Assembly: GCF_019083965.1 (NCBI RefSeq)
Contig: NZ_JAHRCY010000007.1
Coordinates: forward strand, 255,180-319,179
Source of the DNA: Catellatospora tritici
GTDB lineage: Bacteria; Actinomycetota; Actinomycetes; Mycobacteriales; Micromonosporaceae
Length of the DNA stretch: 64,000 nucleotides
Direction: 5' to 3'
The notes below the pieces were generated by a model. That model did not search any database. It was given only the letters and a program-made list of their open reading frames with translations, and was not told the origin of the DNA. Position numbers and translations under genes: made by a program. Of the stretch, positions 9,907 to 20,136 are shown in pieces. Within the stretch, counting starts at the first letter, position 1. Each line of letters opens with the position of its first letter.

Positions 9907-10563
9907 ATGCGGGTGCTGGTGGTGGAGGATGAGGACGTGTTGGCCGACGCGGTCGCCGAGTGGCTGCGCCGGGAGGCGTTCGCCGTGGACGTCGCGTACG
10001 ACGGGGACACCGCCCACGAACAACTGGCCGTCAACCCGTACGACGTCGTCGTGCTCGACCGCGACCTGCCCGGACGCCCCGGCGACGAGCTGTGCCGCGA
10101 CATCGCGGACCGGCTGCCGCAGACCCGGGTGCTGATGCTTACCGCGGCGGCCGCCGTCCGCGAACGGGTCTCCGGGCTGGCCCTGGGCGCCGACGACTAC
10201 CTCACCAAGCCGTTCGCGATGGTCGAGCTGGCGGCCCGGGTGCACGCACTGGCCCGCCGCGCCGCCCGCCGCGATCCGGCCGTGCTGCGCCGGGGCGGTA
10301 TCACGCTCGATCCGGTCCGGCACACCGCCGAACGCGACGGCCGCGACCTCGGGCTGGCCCGCAAGGAGTTCGCGGTCCTGGCCGAGCTGCTGCGCGCCGA
10401 CGGCGCCGTCGTCTCGGCCGAGCGGCTGCTGGAACGGGCCTGGGACGAGCACATCGACCCGTTCACCAACGTGGTCCGGGTGACCGTGATGAAGCTGCGC
10501 CGCAAACTCGGCGAACCGCAGGTCATCGAGACCCTGGCCGGAGTGGGGTACCGGATCCCGTGA
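9907..10563 (+). CDS. OmpR-family response regulator (cassette A)
   Basis: This 218-residue regulator has a receiver domain with the acidic pocket EDED near residues 7-10, the phosphoacceptor D51 and the conserved K101 in LTKPF. A winged-helix Trans_Reg_C domain fills about 125-218. It is read divergently from the cassette A efflux operon and overlaps the kinase gene by one base (TGATG). It very likely controls the neighbouring transporter. There is no clear ribosome site; CATCAT at 9895-9900 is spaced for a leaderless start. Confidence 0.95.
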   Translation: MRVLVVEDEDVLADAVAEWLRREAFAVDVAYDGDTAHEQLAVNPYDVVVLDRDLPGRPGDELCRDIADRLPQTRVLMLTAAAAVRERVSGLALGADDYLTKPFAMVELAARVHALARRAARRDPAVLRRGGITLDPVRHTAERDGRDLGLARKEFAVLAELLRADGAVVSAERLLERAWDEHIDPFTNVVRVTVMKLRRKLGEPQVIETLAGVGYRIP

Positions 10564-11690
10564 TGAACCGGCTCACCATCCGCACCCGGCTGACGTTGCT
10601 GTACGTCGTCCTGTTCACCACCGCCGGGCTGGCCCTGCTCGCCATCACGTACGTGCTGCTGAAGCGGCAGATGCAGGTCAACCCGCTCGACCCGGTGCAG
10701 CTGCTGCCCAGCATCGAGAAGGTCAAGAACCTCAAGGAGCTGCGCGAGGTGCTGGTGGCCAAGACCCAGGAGATGCGGGCGCAGACGCTGACCGACCTGC
10801 TCACCCAGGGCGCGATCGCGCTCGGGCTGACGCTGGCCGTGGCGACCCTGTTCGCCTGGCTGGCGGCCGGACGGGCGCTGCAGCCGCTGCACCGCATCAC
10901 CGAGACCGCGGCCCGGATCGCGGGCGGCAGCGCCGGGCGCGGCCTGCACGAGCGGATCGCCCTGGTCGGGCCCGGCGACGAGGTCAAGCAGCTCGCCGAC
11001 ACGTTCGACGCCATGCTCACCCGGCTGGACCAGTCCTTCGACGGGCAGCGCCGGTTCGTCGCCAACGCCTCGCACGAGCTGCGTACGCCGCTGGCGCTCA
11101 ACCGCGCCCTGGTCGAGTTGGCCATCACCCAACCCGATGCCAGCCCGGACGCGCGGCGGCTGGGCGAGGCGCTGCTCAAGGTCAACGAGCGGCACGAACG
11201 CCTGATCGACGGGCTGCTCACCCTCGCCGACAGCGAGAACGAACCGGCCGAACGGACCCCGGTCGACCTCGCCGACATCGCGTCTTACGTGCTGGAGCAG
11301 TTGGGTTCGGACGGGCCGTCGGCCACCAGCCTGCTCGACCCCGCACCCGTCACCGGTGACCCGGTGCTACTGGAGCGGCTGGTGCAGAACCTGGTCGAGA
11401 ACGCGGTGCGCCACAACACGGCCGACGGCTGGCTGCGGGTGGAGACGGGACTGGACGCGGCCGGGCGGGCGCGGCTGGCGGTCAGCAACACCGGGCCGGT
11501 CGTGCCCGGGTACGAGCTGGAGTCGATCTTCCAACCGTTCCGGCGCCTCGGCCGTGACCGCGTCGGCGGCCCGTCCCGTGGCCTGGGACTCGGCCTGTCG
11601 ATCGTCCGCGCGATCGCGAACGCCCATGGCGGCCAGGCTGTCGCCGCCTCCCGCCCCGGCGGCGGCCTCACCGTGACAGTGACCTTCTGA
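10563..11690 (+). CDS. Sensor histidine kinase (cassette A)
   Basis: This 375-residue membrane kinase has helices near residues 10-33 and 85-108 with an extracytoplasmic segment of about 50 residues, then HAMP, HisKA with H171 in ASHELRTPL, and an HATPase domain with N-box NLVENAVRH and GLGLGLSIV. It overlaps the regulator stop by one base, so the two form a co-translated pair. The open frame continues upstream inside the regulator gene, but the ATG at 10563 is the true start. Like the BaeS/CseC group, it probably senses membrane or drug stress. Confidence 0.95.
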   Translation: MNRLTIRTRLTLLYVVLFTTAGLALLAITYVLLKRQMQVNPLDPVQLLPSIEKVKNLKELREVLVAKTQEMRAQTLTDLLTQGAIALGLTLAVATLFAWLAAGRALQPLHRITETAARIAGGSAGRGLHERIALVGPGDEVKQLADTFDAMLTRLDQSFDGQRRFVANASHELRTPLALNRALVELAITQPDASPDARRLGEALLKVNERHERLIDGLLTLADSENEPAERTPVDLADIASYVLEQLGSDGPSATSLLDPAPVTGDPVLLERLVQNLVENAVRHNTADGWLRVETGLDAAGRARLAVSNTGPVVPGYELESIFQPFRRLGRDRVGGPSRGLGLGLSIVRAIANAHGGQAVAASRPGGGLTVTVTF

Positions 11691-11758
11691 CCCGCCCCGC
11701 CACCACCCGAACCAGGGGGCGGCGAGGCGCGTGAGCACCTGCCGCCCCCGGAGGGTGG

Positions 11759-12325
11759 TCACTTCGTCGCGGTGATGGAGGTCGCCGTGACGGTGTCGTT
11801 CTGGGTGGTGCCCTGGATCGTGACCTGGGTGCCCGCCTTCAGCTTGCTCAGGTCGAGCTTGGTCGCGCTCTGCACCGTCGTGGTGCCGCTGGTCTTGATG
11901 GTGACGATCTGCCCGTCGGCGGTCTCCACGTACACCGTGGTCCCGTCGATCAGCTTGATCTTCCCGGTGACCGAACTGCCCGCCGCCTGCCCGTTGCCGG
12001 TCCCGGTGCCGGTGCCGTTCTGCCCGTAGCCGCCCGGGAACCCGCCGGGGAACCCCTGGCCGGTGTACCCACCGCGGAACCCGCCGGCCCGGTTGCCCGT
12101 GGCCCCGGTGCCCGAGTTGGACGCCGAGGTGCCGAAGTGCTGCTGCACCTGTACGCCGGCCAGGAAGCCGCCGCACACCAGCACCAGCCCGAGCAGGGCG
12201 CCGGTGCCGCGGTTGAGCAGCGGGCCGCGCTTGGCCTTGGCCAGGCCGACCATCAGGTCGTCCATCGGCTCCGTCCGCCCGTCCATCGGCTCCGTCCGCG
12301 CGTCGTCGCGGATCGCGTGCTTCAT
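11759..12325 (-). CDS. Membrane-anchored DUF5666-like protein (cassette B)
   Basis: This 188-residue protein has a cytoplasmic N-terminus of about 40 residues containing the repeat RTEPMD, one membrane helix (about 42-62), a Gly/Thr-rich linker and a C-terminal domain of about 70 residues. That domain is a small beta-barrel-like fold resembling DUF5666 (GTVYVETADGQIVTIKTSG). It is last in the cassette B operon, 13 bases after the permease stop, and is probably a surface partner of the efflux system. Its function is unknown. Confidence 0.75.
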   Translation of the reverse strand: MKHAIRDDARTEPMDGRTEPMDDLMVGLAKAKRGPLLNRGTGALLGLVLVCGGFLAGVQVQQHFGTSASNSGTGATGNRAGGFRGGYTGQGFPGGFPGGYGQNGTGTGTGNGQAAGSSVTGKIKLIDGTTVYVETADGQIVTIKTSGTTTVQSATKLDLSKLKAGTQVTIQGTTQNDTVTATSITATK

Positions 12326-12338
12326 CTCAGGTGCTCCC

Positions 12339-13541
12339 TTACTCGTACCGGAGTGCGTCGATGGGCCGCAGACCGGCCGCGCGGCTGGCCGGGTAGCTGC
12401 CGAAGAACAGGCCGATCGCGACGCACACGCCCAGCGCCAGCAGCACCGAGCTGGGCACGATGACCGGCTGGATGCCCACGATCTTGAAGTTGCCGCCGAT
12501 CAGGGCGGCGCCGACCCCCAACCCGCCACCGGCGAGGCTGAGCAGCGTCGCCTCGATGAGGAACTGGGTCAGGATCACCCGGCGCGGTGCGCCGAGCGCC
12601 TTGCGGATGCCGATCTCGCGGGTCCGCTCGGTCACCGACACCATCATGATGTTGGTGATGCCGATGCCGCCGACCACGAGGCTGATCCCGGCGACCGCGC
12701 CGAGCAGCACGGTGAAGGTCTCGGCGGTCTCGGTGCGGGTCGCCAGCAGCTGCGAGGCGTCCCTGATCTGGTACGGCGTACTGCGCGCGCCCTCGGCCAC
12801 GTGCATCTTCGCGTTCAGGATCGAGGTGATCTCAGCCTTGGCCGAGGCGACCGCGTCCGCGTTCACCGCCTCGACCGTGATCGAGGAGACGGGTCCGTAG
12901 CCGGTGAGCGCCCGCTGCACCGCCGACAGCGGCGCGATCACCACGTCGTCGGGGTCGTTGAAGCCGGTCGAGCCCTTCTTCTCCAGCACCCCGACCACGG
13001 AGAAGATCTGCCCGCCGATGCCGATCTGCTGCCCGACGGGGTCGACCGTGCCGAACACCTCCTGCGCCGTGGTCGCGCCGATGACGGCGACCCGCGACGC
13101 CTGGTCCACATCCTCGTCGGTGAACCCGCCGCCGGTCCCCACCTTGCTGTTGGAGGCCTCGAAGTACGACGGGTACGTGCCGATCACCTGGTTCACGTCG
13201 TACGAGGTGTCGCCGAAGGTGACCGTCTGCGAGCTGCTGACGACCGGCGACACGCTCTTGACGTCGGGCGCCGACTCCTTGTCCTGCAGCGCCTTGACGA
13301 TGTCGAGGGTCAGGTCGGTGCGGTAGCCGGTCGCGCCGCCGCGCCCGCCCGCCACCTGCAGCGTGTTGGTGCCCAGCGCCTTGAGGCTGTCCTCGACCGA
13401 CTTGGCCGAGCCGTTGCCGACCGCGACCAGCAGGATCACCGCCGCGACGCCGATCAGGATGCCGAGCACGGTCAGGCCGGAGCGCAGCTTGTTGGCGGAC
13501 ACGCCCCGCACCGCGAACTTGAACACTTCCCAGAAGCTCAT
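12339..13541 (-). CDS. MacB-like ABC transporter permease (cassette B)
   Basis: This 400-residue permease has the same layout as the one at 6233-7447: one N-terminal helix (about 20-45), a MacB periplasmic-core-like domain and three C-terminal helices from about residue 275. The motif ITNIMMVSVTERTREIGIRKALG before the last helices is characteristic of FtsX/MacB permeases. It follows the ATPase gene after 67 bases. With the ATPase and the adaptor at 14334-15494 it should form a tripartite-like efflux complex; substrate unknown. Confidence 0.95.
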   Translation of the reverse strand: MSFWEVFKFAVRGVSANKLRSGLTVLGILIGVAAVILLVAVGNGSAKSVEDSLKALGTNTLQVAGGRGGATGYRTDLTLDIVKALQDKESAPDVKSVSPVVSSSQTVTFGDTSYDVNQVIGTYPSYFEASNSKVGTGGGFTDEDVDQASRVAVIGATTAQEVFGTVDPVGQQIGIGGQIFSVVGVLEKKGSTGFNDPDDVVIAPLSAVQRALTGYGPVSSITVEAVNADAVASAKAEITSILNAKMHVAEGARSTPYQIRDASQLLATRTETAETFTVLLGAVAGISLVVGGIGITNIMMVSVTERTREIGIRKALGAPRRVILTQFLIEATLLSLAGGGLGVGAALIGGNFKIVGIQPVIVPSSVLLALGVCVAIGLFFGSYPASRAAGLRPIDALRYE

Positions 13542-13608
13542 GCCGAAACCCCGCTCCGCGCGGTTTCGACACGAGGCTCTTTCGCACTGAGCTTCATGGT
13601 TCGCTCGC

Positions 13609-14333
<725 letters not shown>

Positions 14334-14337
<4 letters not shown>

Positions 14338-15494
14338 CGGGTGCCCCGACCCGTGCCCGCGCCGCCGGTGCCGGTGCCGCCGAAGCCGCCGCCGGTGAAC
14401 CCGCCCGGACCGCCGCCGGGGAACTGCTGCTGGTTGTTGGTCGTGCTGGTCACGGTCGCGAGCACGACCTGCTCGCCGACCTCCAGCCCGGACAGCACCA
14501 CCGTGTACGAGTCGCCCTTGAGCCCGATCTCCACCGCCCGCGTCTCCTGCACCCCGTTGGTCACCACGGTGACGGTGGTGCGGCCGCCGGCGGTCTTCAC
14601 CGCGGCCGCGGGCACGTAGACGGCGCCTTCCACCTCGTCGACGGTCACGGTCAGACTCACCGTCTGCCCCAGCCGGGTGCCCTCCGGAATGCTGTCCAAC
14701 GTCACCTCGATCGGGTACGCCACCGTGTTCCCGGAGCTCGCGGTCGGGGAGATGGCGGTGACCTTGCCGGTGGCGGTCACGCCGCTGAGCGCGTTCCAGG
14801 CGATCGTGGCGGCCTGGTCGAGCTTGAGCCGGGTCGCGTCCGCCTCGGCGACGCTGGCCGACACCTTCAGCTTGGTCAGGTCGGCCAGCTGCACGAACCC
14901 GGACGACGAGCTGCTCGATCCGTTGCCGCTGGAACCGCCCGACGAGCCGCCGACCGCGCCGCTGATCGCGACCACGGTCCCGGCCATGGGCGCCTTGAGC
15001 ACCGTGCCGTCCACGGCCCGCTGCGCCGACTTCACGGCGGCGTCGGCCTGGTCGAGCTGGTTCTCCGCGTTGGCGATCGAGCTGTCGTCGCCGCCGTCCT
15101 CGGCGCGGTCGAGCGCCTCGGCGGCCGCCGTCCGGTTGCGCTTGGCGGTGGCCAGGTTCTCGTTCACCTCGGTCGCGTCGACCGTCGCCAGCGTGGCACC
15201 CTTGGCGACCCTGTCACCGACCTTCACCTTGATGGCGGTGACGGTGCCGGCGGTGGTGAAGTCGGCCGACATGGTGTTGGCCGAGGCCACGGTGCCGTCG
15301 GCGGTCACGGTGGCGGTCACCTTGCCCTGCGCCACGGCCACCGTGCGTACGGTCGTCGCCGCCGCGGGCGTACCGTCGCCATTGATCATGAAATAGGCCC
15401 AGACGCCGCCGCCTACCAGCACCAGCACCAGAGCGCTGTTGAGCAGCGCGGTCCGCCCGAGCGGGACAGCTCGCCAGAATCGCATGGCGAGCAT
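14334..15494 (-). CDS. HlyD/MacA-type efflux adaptor (cassette B)
   Basis: This adaptor of about 386 residues has an N-terminal membrane anchor (about 15-38), a lipoyl-like half-motif (GTVTAIKVKVGDRV), a predicted coiled coil around residues 110-160 rich in Ala, Glu, Asp and Lys, a second lipoyl half (APMAGTVVAI), beta-barrel domains and a Gly-rich tail with GGFGGTG-like sequence. The open frame extends further upstream across a palindromic repeat, so the ATG at 15494 (or 15485) is preferred. Its stop overlaps the ATPase start. Confidence 0.9.
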
Positions 15495-15559
15495 CGTCGC
15501 GGCACCCTCTGGACGCAACCTCCCACGAACCTCGGAGCCACCTCGGAATCCCAAACCCA

Positions 15560-15636
15560 AGATCATCCAAGTTGCCGGGCAATCGTGGGAAAGCGTGCTC
15601 AAGATACGCCCAGTTGCCCGGCAACTTGAATGATCT
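15560..15636. repeat. Palindromic repeat, family CAAGTTGCCGGGCAA (copy 1)
   Basis: GATCATCCAAGTTGCCGGGCAA is mirrored by TTGCCCGGCAACTTGAATGATC. It lies between the histidine-kinase stop (15637) and the adaptor gene on the same strand. Two further copies are at 31340-31409 and 54819-54893. It may act as a terminator or partial insulator within the operon. Confidence 0.8.
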
Positions 15637-17223
15637 CTACACGTACAGCGGGAGCAGGACGCGGAACGTGGAGCCGGCGCCGGGGGCGGTGGCCAGTTCG
15701 ATGCGGCCGCCGTGCGACTGCACGATCGCCGTGGCGATGGCCAGGCCCAACCCGGCGCCGCCGTGGCTGCGCGCCCGGTGCGGGTCGGCCCGGTAGAGGC
15801 GTTCGAAGATGCGCTCGGCGTGCTGCAGCGGCACCCCGGGCCCGGTGTCGGTCACCTCGACGACGGCCAGCGGCAGGCCTTCGGGCAGGTCAGCCCCGAC
15901 CGCCGCCACGACGGGCAGCGGGTCGCGGTGCACCGGCAGCTCGAATCGCTCCCGGTCGTCGTCGTCATCGCGGCGGGACACGGCCAGCGTGATCCGGGCG
16001 GACGCGGGGGTGTGCTGGAGGGCGTTGGCGACCAGATTGGTGGCGACCTGCCGCAGCCGGTGCTCGTCGCCGAGCACGGTCACCGGCTCGAAGCCGTCCA
16101 ACTCGACGTTGCGCCCCGGGCTGCGTACGTGCGCGTCGCGGACCGTGTCGGCGGCGACGACCAGCAGGTCGACCTGGCCGCGCTGCAGCGGCCGCTCCTC
16201 GTCCAGCGCCGCGAGCAGCAGCAGGTCCTCGACGAGCAGGCCCATCCGGGACGCCTCCTGCTCGATGCGGGACATGGTCTCGTCCAGCTCGGGGCCGGGT
16301 GGGGCACCGCCGCGCCGGTACAGCTCGGCGAAGCCCCGGATGGAGGTCAGCGGGGTGCGCAGCTCGTGCGAGGCATCGGCGAGGAATTGGCGCAGCCGCT
16401 GTTCGGACTGGGTGCGCGCGGTGACCGCCGACTCGATCCGCCCGAGCATGGTGTTCAGCGCGATGCCCAGACGCCCCGGTTCGGTGTGCGGGTCGGGGCT
16501 GGGCACCCGGACGGTCAGATCGCCGCCCGCGATGTGCGCCGCGGCCTGCTCCATCTCGGTGAGCGGGCCCAGCCCGATCCGCACCACCCGGTGCGCGGCG
16601 AAGCCCAGGCCCAGCAGCACCAGGCCGCTGACGGCCAGTCCGCCGAACAGCATCAGGTTGCTCGTCGCCTCGACCCGGCTCAGCGAACTCGCCACCACCC
16701 GGTAGCCCGCGGCACCGCTGCGGATGACGACGCGATACTCGGTCCCATCGTGGCTGGACGCGGTGAAGGGCCGCCCTTCCGGCCATGACTTCATCTCGTC
16801 GACCGAACCCAGCATCGGCGCGTTCTCGGGCCCGAGGTTGCTGTTGGAGTAGTAGTCCTTCAGGGCGCCCGCGCTGTCGTAGACGAGCACGATGGTGTCG
16901 CTCATGCCGGGGGGCAGCCCGCGTTCGACGAACCTGCCGGGGCCGTTCCTGGGCGCCTGGCCGGCGGGCGGGTTCACGGACGGGGTGGGTGTGGCGGTCG
17001 GCTGGGGCCGGTTGCCGCCGAAGGCGCCCGCTCCGGGGAAGCCGTAGCCGCTGAGCCCGCGTACGTCCTCGTCGAGCTGCTGGACCAGGTAATGCTTGAG
17101 CGTGGTGGTGGCGGCGAGGTTGGTGACGAGCAGGGCGAGGGCGGCCAGGCCGACGACCGCGACGACCATCCGGGTACGCAGTGTCCAGCGGCGCCACGGC
17201 GGCCGGGCCAGCGAGCGGATCAC
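15637..17223 (-). CDS. Sensor histidine kinase (cassette B)
   Basis: This kinase of about 528 residues has a first membrane helix (about 20-42), an extracytoplasmic domain of roughly 150 residues with a Pro/Thr-rich stretch, a second helix near 190-212, HAMP, HisKA with H286 in ASHELRTPL, and HATPase with NLVANALQH and GAGLGLAIA. The open frame continues about 550 codons upstream, but the GTG at 17223 overlaps the regulator stop (GTGA) and is the real start. It pairs with the regulator at 17220-17966. Confidence 0.94.
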   Translation of the reverse strand: MIRSLARPPWRRWTLRTRMVVAVVGLAALALLVTNLAATTTLKHYLVQQLDEDVRGLSGYGFPGAGAFGGNRPQPTATPTPSVNPPAGQAPRNGPGRFVERGLPPGMSDTIVLVYDSAGALKDYYSNSNLGPENAPMLGSVDEMKSWPEGRPFTASSHDGTEYRVVIRSGAAGYRVVASSLSRVEATSNLMLFGGLAVSGLVLLGLGFAAHRVVRIGLGPLTEMEQAAAHIAGGDLTVRVPSPDPHTEPGRLGIALNTMLGRIESAVTARTQSEQRLRQFLADASHELRTPLTSIRGFAELYRRGGAPPGPELDETMSRIEQEASRMGLLVEDLLLLAALDEERPLQRGQVDLLVVAADTVRDAHVRSPGRNVELDGFEPVTVLGDEHRLRQVATNLVANALQHTPASARITLAVSRRDDDDDRERFELPVHRDPLPVVAAVGADLPEGLPLAVVEVTDTGPGVPLQHAERIFERLYRADPHRARSHGGAGLGLAIATAIVQSHGGRIELATAPGAGSTFRVLLPLYV

Positions 17224-17966
17224 TCCTGCGCACCTCGGGGCAGCCGCAGCGCGTACCCGACGCCGCGGACGGTGTGGATCAGCGGCGGATCCCACTTGTC
17301 CACCTTCTTGCGCAGGTAGTAGACGTACGACTCGACGATGCGGCCGTCGCCGCCGAAGTCGTAGCTCCACACCCGGTCCAGGATCTGTGCCTTGGAGACC
17401 ACCCGACCGGCGTTGACCAGCAGGTAACGCAGCAGGTTGAACTCGGTCGGGGACAGGTCGACGAGCTTGCCGCCGCGGCGCACCTCGTGCGCGTCCTCGT
17501 GCAGTTCCAGGTCGGCGTAGCGCAGCACACCGCTGTCGGCCTGCTCGCCGCCGGGGCGGCTGCGGCGCAGGATGGCGCGGATCCGCAGCACGACCTCTTC
17601 CAGACTGAACGGCTTGGTGACGTAGTCGTCGGCGCCGATGGTGAGGCCGGAGATGCGGTCCTCGACCGAGTGGCGGGCGGTCAGGAACAGCACCGGGACC
17701 AGGTTGCCGTCCTGGGCGCGGGCCTCCGAGCGCAGCCGCCGGGCCACCTCGAAGCCGTCCAGGTCCGGCAGCATCACGTCGAGGACGACCAGGTCGGGGG
17801 CGAAGTCCTCGGCGGCGATGAGCGCGTCGCGGCCGTTGTGCGCCACCCGTACGTCGAACTCGACCAGGCGGAGCGTGGCGGACAGCAGGGCGCAGATGTT
17901 GGTCTCGTCGTCGACGACCAGCACCTTGGTCCGGGTGCGTTCCGGCTGTGTCACTGCGGCCTCCAC
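17220..17966 (-). CDS. OmpR-family response regulator (cassette B)
   Basis: This 248-residue regulator has a receiver domain with DDE at about 19-21, phosphoacceptor D63 in VLDVMLPD, a conserved lysine in VTKPF, and a C-terminal winged helix (about 145-245) ending HTVRGVGYALR. The start may be GTG at 17966 or GTG at 17954. It lies between the adaptor gene at 18042 and its kinase, all on one strand, so it probably controls its own efflux operon. Confidence 0.95.
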   Translation of the reverse strand: MEAAVTQPERTRTKVLVVDDETNICALLSATLRLVEFDVRVAHNGRDALIAAEDFAPDLVVLDVMLPDLDGFEVARRLRSEARAQDGNLVPVLFLTARHSVEDRISGLTIGADDYVTKPFSLEEVVLRIRAILRRSRPGGEQADSGVLRYADLELHEDAHEVRRGGKLVDLSPTEFNLLRYLLVNAGRVVSKAQILDRVWSYDFGGDGRIVESYVYYLRKKVDKWDPPLIHTVRGVGYALRLPRGAQE

Positions 17967-18041
17967 GTTCTGTCCACGCTACCTGTGAACCAGGTGTACG
18001 CCCGCCACCTCGGAGAATGCTGGGAGCAGCGTGGGAGTGGT

Positions 18042-19310
18042 CTATGAGCGGGCGTTGAGCCGTACCGTGTCGCCGTCGGCCAGGCCCGCGACGATCTCGA
18101 CGTTGCCGTCGCCGCGCAGGCCCACGGTCACCTGGCGCGCCTGACCGTCGACGAGCTTGACCTCGCCGGTGCCGGTGCCGGTCACCCGCACCGCCGACTG
18201 GGGCAGGTAGAGCACGCCCTCGGCCTTGTTCAGGACCACGCTGGCCGTGGCGCTCTGGCCGATGAGCAGGCCATCGGGGGAGCCGTCGAAGGACAGCAGC
18301 ACCTCGTACCGGACCAACGAGCCCGAGGTGGTGCTGGTCGCCGCGACCTGGCTGACGGTGACCGGCAGCGTCTCGCCGGGGCGGTTGGCCAGCGTGACCT
18401 TGGCCTGCTGGCCGACCGCCAGGGTCACCGCGTCGGCCTCGGCGAACTGGGCCTGCACCATCATCTGCTCGACCACGCCGAGGGTGATGAACGTGCCCGC
18501 GCGCACCTCGTCTCCGGCCCGACCGGAGACGGTGAGCACCTTGGCGGCGACCGGCGCGGTGATCTCGGTGCCCGCCAGGTCGCGCTCGGCACGGGCCAGC
18601 GTCTGTACCGCCTTGTTCACCGACACCTGGGCGCTGTAGATGGCGTCGCCACCGCTGCCGCGACCGCCGCCGCTGTTGGCGCCGCCGCTGTTCGACCCGC
18701 CGCCGCTGCTGCCGCAGTCGCCGCCCGAGTTCGCCGACGGGCGCGGCGAGGCCGAGGCCTGCGGAGAAGCCGAGGCACGCGGCGAGGCCGAAGCCGATAC
18801 GGAGGGCGAAGTAGTCGCCGTCGCGCTCGGCGCGGCGCTGGTGCTGGTCTTCGTGGACAGCGCGGCGGCCTTCGCGGCCACCGAGGCGCACGCGGCGGCG
18901 GACGCCTTCGACGCGGCGGAGGCGTCGGCGGCGTCCTCGGCGTCGGTGAGCGTCTGCCGGGCCTGGCTGAGCGCGTTGGTCGCGTCGTCCACGGCCGCCT
19001 GCGCGTCGGCGGCGTCGATGGTGGCCAGCACCTGGCCGGGCGTCACCTCGTCACCGGGCTTGACGGTCACCGAGGTCAGCGTGCCCGACAGGGTGAACCC
19101 GAGCTCGCGCGTGGCCACCGGGGCGACCTTGCCCGAGGCGGCCACGGAAGCCGTGACGTCGCCGCGCTCGACCTGCACCGTCGCGGGCGGGGTGGAGGCG
19201 GCGTCATCGGTGTCCAGCAGCAGCACCGCACCCGCCGCGACCGCGGCCACCACGACCAGTCCGGCCGCGACGAGCAGGCCGCGCCGCTTCTTGCGCACAA
19301 CGAACGTCAT
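18042..19310 (-). CDS. HlyD-type efflux adaptor with Ser/Ala/Pro-rich insert (cassette B)
   Basis: This 422-residue adaptor starts with a basic stretch and a membrane helix (about 10-32), then lipoyl-like sequence (GTLTSVTVKPGDEV) and an Ala-rich coiled coil. An unusual low-complexity insert of Ser, Ala, Pro and Gly follows at about 140-225, before the second lipoyl half and beta-barrel. The insert sits where the coiled-coil hairpin of HlyD proteins would turn. It is the first gene of cassette B and lacks a dedicated permease of its own; it may share the MacB complex with the second adaptor. The ATG at 19310 was chosen because the upstream extension is not protein-like. Confidence 0.85.
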   Translation of the reverse strand: MTFVVRKKRRGLLVAAGLVVVAAVAAGAVLLLDTDDAASTPPATVQVERGDVTASVAASGKVAPVATRELGFTLSGTLTSVTVKPGDEVTPGQVLATIDAADAQAAVDDATNALSQARQTLTDAEDAADASAASKASAAACASVAAKAAALSTKTSTSAAPSATATTSPSVSASASPRASASPQASASPRPSANSGGDCGSSGGGSNSGGANSGGGRGSGGDAIYSAQVSVNKAVQTLARAERDLAGTEITAPVAAKVLTVSGRAGDEVRAGTFITLGVVEQMMVQAQFAEADAVTLAVGQQAKVTLANRPGETLPVTVSQVAATSTTSGSLVRYEVLLSFDGSPDGLLIGQSATASVVLNKAEGVLYLPQSAVRVTGTGTGEVKLVDGQARQVTVGLRGDGNVEIVAGLADGDTVRLNARS

Positions 19311-19447
19311 GGTCGGGCAGTGTCCAGGTCGCCGCTCGATGATCCCTCCACCCAACCTCGGAGTCAGCTCAGAACCTCGGACTCCGAGCGTGCTCTGAGG
19401 TTCGGTCGAGGGAGTGTCGAGGCGGATGTCCCAGGGTGTGGGGCGTG

Positions 19448-20029
19448 ATGAAGCTGATGACACGTTCGCGTCTCGGCGTGGCGGTGTTCGCCGCGGCGGC
19501 GACCGCGCTGGTGGGTCTGACTGCCTGCGGTTCGAGCGACGAGCCGACCGCGAGCGGCGACACCGGCAACAACCCGATGACGGCGTACACCGAGTGCTTG
19601 AAGAAGCAGGGGATCACGCTGCCGGACAACTTCGGCGGGGGCGGCTTCGGCGGCCGTGGCAACGCCAGCGGGCGGCCGACCGCCCGGCCGACCGCCTTCC
19701 CGACCGACCGGCCGACCGTGCGGCCCAGCGGCCAACCGGGCGGGGGTTTCCCCGGCGGGAACTTCCTGCCCGAGGGCGTGACCCAGGAGGCCTGGCAGAA
19801 GGCTCAGGAGGCTTGCGCCTCGGTACGGCCGTCGTTCGGCGCGGGCAACGGTTTCCGCAACGGCGGCGGGCGCGACAACGGCGCCAACGCGGCGTACCGC
19901 AACTGTCTGACCGAGCACGGCGTGCAGTTCCAGCCCGGCCAGCAACTGGCCACCGCGGACCCGGCCGTGGTCAAGGCGATGGAGGCCTGCGCGGTGCTGC
20001 GCCCCAGCGCCAGCCCGTCGGCCGGCTGA
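19448..20029 (+). CDS. Four-cysteine lipoprotein (cassette B)
   Basis: This 193-residue protein has a lipoprotein signal with lipobox LTAC (C27) and two similar segments, with C50/C123 and C153/C181, in AYTECLKKQGI and AYRNCLTEHGV contexts. A Pro/Thr/Arg-rich linker separates the cysteines of the first segment. The cysteine plan matches the lipoprotein at 9158-9694, so the two are paralogues attached to paralogous efflux cassettes. It is divergent from the cassette B adaptor gene. Starts at GTG 19436 or ATG 19448 are both possible. Function unknown. Confidence 0.78.
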   Translation: MKLMTRSRLGVAVFAAAATALVGLTACGSSDEPTASGDTGNNPMTAYTECLKKQGITLPDNFGGGGFGGRGNASGRPTARPTAFPTDRPTVRPSGQPGGGFPGGNFLPEGVTQEAWQKAQEACASVRPSFGAGNGFRNGGGRDNGANAAYRNCLTEHGVQFQPGQQLATADPAVVKAMEACAVLRPSASPSAG

Positions 20030-20086
20030 CCGCCGCACCGGACCAACCCGCCTGCTCGGCCCCGTTCTCCCCCGTGACGGTGCCGA

Positions 20087-20136
20087 CAGGCGGGTTCTCT
20101 CTGTTCAGAGAACAGGCGGGTTCCCTCTGTTCAGAG
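20087..20136. repeat. Tandem 24-bp duplication with small hairpins
   Basis: CAGGCGGGTTCTCTCTGTTC plus AGAG at 20087-20110 is repeated with one change at 20113-20136. The first copy forms GTTCTCT-CTGTTC-AGAGAAC (20094-20113), a perfect 7-bp stem. The second copy runs into the TetR stop codon (20131-20133). The array lies between convergent genes and may serve as a weak terminator. Confidence 0.7.

Noticed and set aside
17224..18891. Upstream extension of the histidine kinase frame to make a 1084-residue protein
   Set aside because: It runs through the regulator and the adaptor gene in another frame; the GTG at 17223 overlaps the regulator stop and starts the real kinase.
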